Notes under the pieces: generated by a model | What the model was told of the DNA's origin: nothing | What the model saw: only the letters and a program-made list of their open reading frames with translations | Databases searched by the model: none | Assembly: GCF_032118995.1 (NCBI RefSeq) | Contig: NC_092650.1 | Span: 12,710,001 to 12,774,000 of the forward strand | Direction of reading: 5' to 3' | Source: Asterias amurensis | Lineage: Eukaryota > Echinodermata > Asteroidea > Forcipulatida > Asteriidae | Length of the DNA stretch: 64,000 bases | Position numbers and translations under genes: made by a program | Shown: one piece after another, positions 58,289 to 64,000 of the stretch | Layout: the number at the start of each line of letters is the position of its first letter | How positions within the stretch are numbered: position 1 is the first letter of the stretch

Positions 58289-59779
58289 TTACCACGAACC
58301 CATCACTGGCGGGTCTCTGTGGCACGGCAGGAAATAACAAACGAGGCTTGTTTGTGTTTCTTTGTCGCTGGTGCGGAGGTCCCGTCCCGTTAGGGGGAGC
58401 ACATCAAGCCGGTTGCGTGCCCCTACGGATGGAAGGAACAATGCATCTAGGGCATTCGCCCTATGGGCCAAAGACGCTAGGGTGGAGACTCTTGTAATTT
58501 GATCAAGGACGGTGCGCAGCCCGCTATCCAGACAATGGAGGGCTGCCACCATCATATCAGCTGGGATTGCCGAATCCTTATCACTGCCAGCGTGAGGTAT
58601 CCAGACAAGAGAAGCAAGAAGGACGATGTGCGCATGTCGAAGCGAGACGCCGAGTCTATTTTCCTAATTACCTCGTCTATTTTCCCCCGCGCTTTGTCGG
58701 CTAAAGGAAGTTTGGGGGAGGTTGACCCCCTGTCCACGGCCAGCTTGTCTGACACAGAGTCCGGTAGAACCGGGGTCGAAAAATATTTATCGAAATTCCC
58801 TGGCTGGGGACCGATAATATGAATCAGCCTGCTTGGGGTAAGCAATCCAAGAAGAAGCTGACGTAATGCCCTCTACACTGTCAGTACATACGCGGACGAG
58901 TGGCATAGCCGGGAAAATATTCCCACTCCTCGGAGCAGGGCCTGTCCTCCTCTTAAACGATTGCCATTCAACGAAGAGTCATCCGTTTGCTCGGCGGGAA
59001 GGTCCAGCACCCGGGCCATGTCCCTCTGGACAAGGCGCAGTTCAATCTCGGCAATTGAGAGCCGTTGAACACTTGAGCCCAACTTGTCCTCTTCCGAGGA
59101 CCAGTTGCCCGACACGGGAGGGTCACACACTCAGTGACTGTTCATCCAACGGCAGGGCTGTGCCTAAGTCATGTTGCTCTACATCCCGATCGGAGACAAA
59201 GGACCCCGAAGGGTGTATGCTGATCCCCGTCTGGGATTGTGCCAGTGCACCTGCGGGAGACCACATACCACTCTGTTCCACAACACCCAATGCAACCTCC
59301 TGTGCTGTCGTTGTGGGACGGTGGCTGGCAGGGGAGGCCAGTGCCCGGCTGACTGTGCATGGCAGGCCGCCCAGACCCGAGTGCACCCAGCCATGACCGG
59401 AGTGGTCGGGCTGGGTGTACGGCCCTGGAATTTGGACAAAGTCCTGGACTTCACGCCGGCCGGATATTGAGGCTGCTAATTTCTGAAATGCCATCAAGAA
59501 TTCGTCCTGAAATAGCAGTTTGCTTACCCGTTGACGTTTCCTATGGGCATCAGCTGAAGACTCGTCAGATGACTGCAAATGACGGTTCTTTCCGGGTTTC
59601 TGCCTCTTGTTCGATACCCGGTCATGGGACGAATCCGAGGCCCTCTCAGAGGAAGCCACAGTTACAGGGATACCCGAGCAACGGGTGATACCCGAGCAAC
59701 GGGTGAAACCCGAAGACGAGGGCGGGCCCTGTGAGTGGGGTAATCCGGGGAAAACCCAAGTTCCCGACTGCACCATCAA
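58289..59779 (-). pseudogene. Retrotransposon gag-like ORF, frameshifted (DIRS-like?)
   Basis: Four consecutive minus-strand frames abut: 59779-59123 (SNKRQKPGK, basic), 59130-58873 (SIAEIELRLVQRDMARVLD), 58845-58552 (GNFDKYFSTPVLPDSVSDKL) and 58555-58289 (ALHCLDSGLRTVLDQITRV and PSVGARNRLDVLPLTGRDL). The order and overlaps fit one gag-type protein broken by three frameshifts. GC and CpG content is far above the surroundings, indicating a recent or foreign insert. DIRS is my best guess from memory; no reverse transcriptase or tyrosine recombinase is adjacent. Confidence 0.5.
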
Positions 59780-59789
59780 TCCTCTTCCC

Positions 59790-60230
59790 CATGGCTAGCA
59801 CCCAACAGCTTATGGCGTGGGCGAGTGCCGTCCGAGTTGGATAACCTCGTTAGAGACCGTCACCGCCCGGAGAATGGACGTGGTCAGTGCAGGCCTGGTA
59901 CCCTGAGCCGTGTGGAGGGGGGGGACGCCCTCGGACTTCAGAGAACCACAGGCGAGCTGGGAGAACGGGCGGTGCACTCCGGAACAGAGCCACTCTTTGC
60001 CCTGCCTCTCTTGGTCACTGCCCCGCCACTGGTTTTTTTGGCCTTGCCGGGGCATTTGACCTTCGATTGGGTTGACCCACTTTATTGGTGGGTCCACCGG
60101 CTAGTGCAGCCGACTGAGGCCGCAGGACCGGTTGAAGGGCTGCGAGCCAGGCGACGGAGTGTCGCGGCCGAGCTCTCCGAGAGCTCTTGACTGTCTTGCG
60201 GGAACCAACGCAACCCCAGTATTGACAGTC
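59790..60230. other. GC-rich retroelement flank
   Basis: Continuation of the GC-rich segment. ORFs on both strands lack recognisable domains. Composition returns to AT-rich at about 60230. Confidence 0.4.
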
Positions 60231-60361
60231 GAAGCCCTCTCCAATTTATTTACACTACTCAAAGAAATCAAACTATTTTATTTCTCAAATTCTACTAAAA
60301 TATTAGTAAAAGTAGGTACAGAGGAAATCCAACAGGGACCCAGCAGTTTGCTCATAAAACT

Positions 60362-60560
60362 GTTTTTATTTCTTTATTCATTTTGTTATTTATTCATTTA
60401 TTTACTTGTTTGTTTAATAATATTTAGTTATTTATTTATTTGCTTGTTTGTTTATTAATTAGTTATTTAGTTGTTTATTTATTTAGTTATTTATTTATTC
60501 ATTTATTTATTTATCTATAAATATCTCTTGTTATTCAATTATTTATTTATCTATAAATAT
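60362..60560. repeat. TATT/TTTA simple-sequence tract
   Basis: Irregular (TATT)n and (TTTG)n runs, with a duplicated TATCTATAAATATCTCTTG near 60511-60566. Long plus-strand ORFs here are low-complexity artefacts. Confidence 0.85.
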
Positions 60561-60595
60561 CTCTTGATGGGCGGAAGGGAAATCAGGATTGTGTA

Positions 60596-60722
60596 TCTTG
60601 GGTTGACTAAAGAAACAAGGGCAGGAGTATGCAGAGGTCTTGAAATGACAGTATATGGGTGTGCGATGGCTTGAGCCTAATGGAAAGATCAGAGCTGCTT
60701 GGTGATTCTGCTTTCAATGACA
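60596..60722 (+). repeat. Right copy of retroelement-flanking direct repeat
   Basis: See 56870-57005: ATCTTGGGTTGACTAAAGAA, GGGCAGGAGTATGCAGAGG, ATGACAGTATATGGG and GCTTGGTGATTCTGC. Confidence 0.65.
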
Positions 60723-60766
60723 GGGATAGAAGAGGTGGACAGGACCACAGTCCACAACCAACCACA

Positions 60767-60808
60767 ACCTCTAACTCTAACACTGAACCTAACTCTAACC
60801 CTAACTCA
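60767..60808 (-). repeat. Degenerate telomere-like CCCTAA tract
   Basis: CTAACTCTAACACTGAACC followed by TAACTCTAACCCTAACTC: the complement strand of the 57060 tract. Confidence 0.5.
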
Positions 60809-61194
60809 AGTCCACATCCTGATCCTGCAAACCTAAAAAACACTAAGCTACCAAGACACAACCAAAGCAAACTAATGCCACCATCTAAGCTATACCTCAA
60901 GACCAATCAATCCATATCATGTTGGCCCCTATGGTCAATCCACCACAACTAGAACCATGAGGTAACTGACATTCTGTCGACCAACACTAACAGATGCCTA
61001 CCAGGAAACCCTATTCCCACCACAAAAATGCAAGATCGCCAGGCAAGCCATCATCACAACTATCTACTGTCATCCCAAGCCCCTTGCATCTTCCCTCTGT
61101 TTTCTTGTACTTGTACCTTTATTGTTTTATGATCATATTATTGGGATGTTATTTTTCACCTTCTAATGATTTTGCTTTTTGTGGTTAAATGATA

Positions 61195-61290
61195 GTTTTT
61201 ATTGTTGTAAAGCGCTTGGGAGCATTTTTAATGGATTTGGCACTATATAAATGTGTTTAATTATTACTTATTATTACTATTATGAGCAAA
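61195..61290 (+). repeat. L2/CR1-type non-LTR 3' tail
   Basis: GTAAAGCGCTTGGGAGC and GGCACTATATAAATGTG, followed by ATTATTACTTATTATTACT, the standard 3' end of L2/CR1-clade retrotransposons. Confidence 0.75.
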
Positions 61291-61658
61291 CTGCAGGGTT
61301 GTGATGGTAACGTCGATTCCTATTTTGTTAATATTTTACATTTTTAAAGTACCATTTCTACATTGATATACACGTTTCTAGTGGGTTTCATTGTGGTCTT
61401 CATTACACACTTGATCTTTGACACTGCGTTTTCCGTAGTTATTGCATGGTCCATTCTAAAAACATCACTGAAATATACGCAACTAATGAAAATGGGCAAT
61501 TCCTCTTGGAAGGACACAAAAAGTGATGCTGCATGACTTCTGCAGAATCATTTACAAATTTCAACTCTGTTTTTGATAACATAAGAACATTTGGCACTGT
61601 GCTTACACAAAAAAGTGCCTTTGCATAGATTTACAAAATTGATGCAATCTGTACTGAC

Positions 61659-61784
61659 CTGATTCCATTCTTCTCCTTGCAAGCTTGAGTGTAGATCTGA
61701 CCTTGACACAAACATTGATAATGCTTGATTTCTCATCAAACAAGACGCCGTAAAGTCATGCATCTTGGTATAGTTCAACCACAT
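61659..61784 (-). CDS. Exon-like open block, unidentified
   Basis: 126 bp, exactly 42 codons, between ttatttccag and AATCAG/gtcagt. Reads MWLNYTKMHDFTASCLMRNQ and onward. Splice sites are good and the frame is open, but I do not recognise it and it does not fit CTNNBL1. It may be a chance exon or part of an unknown minus-strand gene. Confidence 0.25.
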
Positions 61785-61930
61785 CTGGAAATAAAGTATG
61801 AGAACTTCAATTGAATGGGCAAGTTGTGATTTTAAATTTCTGTGATGAACAAACAGAGGCATAAGAACCACAATGAGAGATAAATATAAGTACGCACTCA
61901 TAATGGGCTCTTCCACCAGGAGGACAACCT

Positions 61931-62145
61931 TAGCAAAGTAGGTGCCTGCCTCTGATCCCCAGGAAAAAAAGGAGATATTGGGCATGATTTCCAGTACCAT
62001 CTGTCCCTCTTTGTATGAGGGAAATGAAGCTTAGCAAGGTAGGTGCCTGCCTGTGACCCCCTGGGAAAAAGGGAAATTTTGAGCAAGATTTCCAGTACCC
62101 TCTATCCCTATTCTTGTGAGGATAACAAAGCATAGCACGGTTGGT
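61931..62145. repeat. 101-bp tandem repeat, 2 copies plus start of a third
   Basis: TAGCAAAGTAGGTGCCTGCC at 61931, TAGCAAGGTAGGTGCCTGCC at 62032 and TAGCACGGTTGGTGTCTGC at 62133, each period 101 bp. Confidence 0.85.
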
Positions 62146-62453
62146 GTCTGCAATTGATAAACTGGATAAAACATGTTAATAGCGAATGTAAGGAAAAACT
62201 GCCAAACATTTTGCTCAGAGCACTTTGATGCTACTTACCAGCATCTACAAGTAGATATGACATTGCTGATGCAACAAATTATGATCAAAGGTTTGTTATT
62301 AACACCCTATTACTTTCTCTAAGATACTTCATACACAAGTATGTATTCTCTTGTTTCATCTGCACTCATGACTGTCTAGACTTGTGCCTTTTTCAATTTT
62401 TGTTTCATCTTTTACTAATGATTTGTTGTAACGATAATTCTTAGCAGTATTAC

Positions 62454-62731
62454 CTGAGCGTCTCTTGTTGCTGGACAACATCTGAGCAGAACACAAACAG
62501 TTGAAGAAGCATTTGAACATCTCATTCTCCGATGTGCTTTTCAGGCCATGTCTCTATCTGCAACTTGTCTTGTGTGTCTTGCAGGATGATGGCAATGATT
62601 CCACTACAGTAAAGCTTCATGACATCAAATGACACTTTAGGGGCTTGAGTCTCTTAAGCAGCAATTGCATGAGGCCCCTATGCCTCCCTGCACATCTTCC
62701 TGCACATCTGTTGTCACATTCTCAATAGTAC
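62454..62731 (-). pseudogene. CTNNBL1: CTNNBL1 exons a and c fused without exon b (set 2)
   Basis: Starts after cttgcag with TIENV. In successive frames it reads LLLKRLKPLK, VSFDVMKLYCSGIIAIILQD, then STSENEMFKCFFNCLCSAQM with LSSNKRR, ending CTCAG/gtaata. These match CTNNBL1 AIVEN...LLKRLKAK, PFDANKLYCSEVLAILLQD and EEQEMMENLFDSLCSCLMLSSN. The exon b segment (ELLGELDGIDVLL) is absent and there is no intron where it should be. Several frameshifts and stops. The upstream flank (62740-62925) matches the flank of the set 1 copy (55201-55440). Confidence 0.75.
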
Positions 62732-62756
62732 CTGCAAGTGCATATAAATAAAAAGA

Positions 62757-62925
62757 TATGGGGTTTGAACAAAGACAAATTTACAGATGCAGGACTTGCA
62801 AGTCCAGCTCCAGTCAAGTAGCCTTGTTCAACCTACATTTTAAGATCTACCCAGTCATTTTCCTTTTTGGTTTCTAATGACACAGGAATAGAACAGACCA
62901 TGCAACCTACTTTTAAGATGTTAAA
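62757..62925. repeat. Duplicated intron flank with SINE tail, partner of 55211-55440
   Basis: TGGGGTTTGAACAA, GCAGGACTTGCAAGTCCAGC and AGACCATGCAACCT occur in the same order and spacing as at 55220-55415. Part is a tRNA-SINE tail (CTTTGTTCAACC); the rest shows true segmental duplication. Confidence 0.6.
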
Positions 62926-63810
62926 ACACAAACCAGTGTACTACACAGGTCATTGGATCGTACATTTTCATTTGTTAAACCTCCAAAACTGTAAGTATTA
63001 CTACGACAAACGCTCTGCTATCAAACAGCTTAACAAATCCATAATCTAATAATCTTTTTGCCTTTTAAATTTTTAATTTTTAATAATTACAATAGTTTTA
63101 TAGTAAATTTTCAGATAATGGTTTAAATTAGGTAATAGCTGGACTTGCCTATTTTTTAAATTTTGTTGTGGGTTTTAATTCGAAAATTGACTTTAAGGTT
63201 TGTTCTCTTATTGCTTTTCATTTTGCTGTTACGCCCGTTGGGGAGTGTTTTATTTCTTTAATTATTAATATTATAAACTAATAGGGCTTACATACACACT
63301 ATGCATTTTGATCCATCAACAATTTAGCCTATATTTGCCGACACCAGATCCAAAGAGAGAACTGTAGCACAAGACACTGTATAATTTCAAGATGAGCACA
63401 TGTTTTGTGCAGTAAGGTAATGACAGCATCTTCTACACCTTGTTTTGCTCAATAAGCAAACTGATATGGATTGATAATATCTTTGGTTTGTGACAAAAAC
63501 ATTCATTTCATAATCTGCTCAAAACACTTCATTGGAATCGCAAAGGGCCATGGGTCAATAATTGTTCATAGCAACTGGTTTGGGCATTTTGGATATCAGA
63601 GTTGACCATAGAAGATATCAATACCTTCAGACCAATATCCAAAGACCATTGATATAGGGAGTGAAAAACTGGGGCAAATGTGTTACACCTTCTCTGGAAT
63701 GAACATGGCTTTGCAGAAATTGATGTATGCCAAAATCACCCCTATGGCCTCATCAGTGTGGCAGATATACATATAAAGACCTCTCATTCCCTATAGGCCT
63801 ACTAGAAGCA
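62926..63810. other. No supported gene
   Basis: AT-rich DNA with no recognised ORF or bounded repeat. Confidence 0.45.
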
Positions 63811-63814
63811 TGCT

Positions 63815-64000
63815 TTAAAAACAGTGGGCACTATTGGTAATTTTCAAAGACTAGTCTTCACAGTTGGTGTGTCTCAACATATGCATAAGATAACAGACCT
63901 GTGAAAATGTGAGCTGAATTGGTCGTTGAGTTTGCGAGATAATAGTGAAAGAAAAAACACCCTTGTCATACGAAGTTGTGTGCTTCTTGATGCTTGATTT
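63815..64000 (-). mobile_element. TTAA MITE, subfamily A, cut by window end
   Basis: TTAAAAACAGTGGGCACTAT followed by the inverse-orientation body (CTGTGAAAATGTGAGC, TTGCGAGATAATAGTGAAAG) up to the window edge. Confidence 0.8.

Noticed and set aside
59123..59470. Several overlapping ORFs on both strands in the GC-rich block
   Set aside because: High GC lowers stop frequency; only the minus-strand series forms an ordered set, so the plus-strand frames were treated as shadows.
60132..60674. ORFs rich in Tyr, Leu, Phe and Ile resembling membrane segments
   Set aside because: They read through the TATT/TTTA simple-sequence tract and are compositional artefacts.

Overview
The window looks like AT-rich genomic DNA of an echinoderm, most likely a sea star. 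This is inferred from intron-containing animal genes, long intergenic space and very abundant TTAA-flanked short repeats of a kind I associate with asteroid genomes; no species assignment is possible from sequence reading alone. There are no rRNA genes, no intact tRNA genes, no CRISPR arrays and no bacterial features. Most short ORFs are chance readings through repeats.

Layout. (1) 1-2330 (+): the last two coding exons of an ATP9A/ATP9B-type P4-ATPase (putative lipid flippase), with an intron full of repeats. (2) 2331-19200: gene-poor DNA with TTAA MITEs, tandem repeats and foldbacks; a plausible poly(A) signal lies near 8909. (3) 19618-21081 (-): one intact single-exon-CDS Golgi carbohydrate 6-O-sulfotransferase, the best complete gene here. 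(4) 21100-28400: a dense mobile-element zone with two promoter-like elements each next to a long hairpin, three TAA-flanked Harbinger-like elements (one nested in another MITE), tandem repeats and a palindromic foldback. (5) 30115-38014 (-): eight exons of EIF2B1 (eIF2B alpha) with clean splice sites but three in-frame stops; its first recognised exon carries a 77-bp tandem expansion of the exon/intron boundary. (6) 40878-43358 (+): an unidentified small gene whose last three exons agree in phase but whose 5' part is not in one frame. (7) 44400-55000: SINE pairs, a diverged ~430-bp tandem array, and a CTATAGAA-rich terminal-inverted-repeat element. (8) 51130-62731 (-): decayed CTNNBL1 exon copies in two sets. 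(9) 56870-61290: a retroelement cluster with Penelope-type reverse transcriptase, a GC-rich broken gag-like ORF, telomere-like tracts and an L2/CR1-type tail.

The strongest candidate for an undescribed system is a recurring unit at 605-972, 21135-22135, 30603-31273 and 48982-49485 (truncated at 50541): a short element with an ATTGG box, usually a CACGTG E-box and a TATA-like box, next to a long near-perfect hairpin. The hairpin arms differ from locus to locus, while the small loop tends to keep a GAGCCGAAGG-like core. The other standout is the exon-boundary expansion in EIF2B1.
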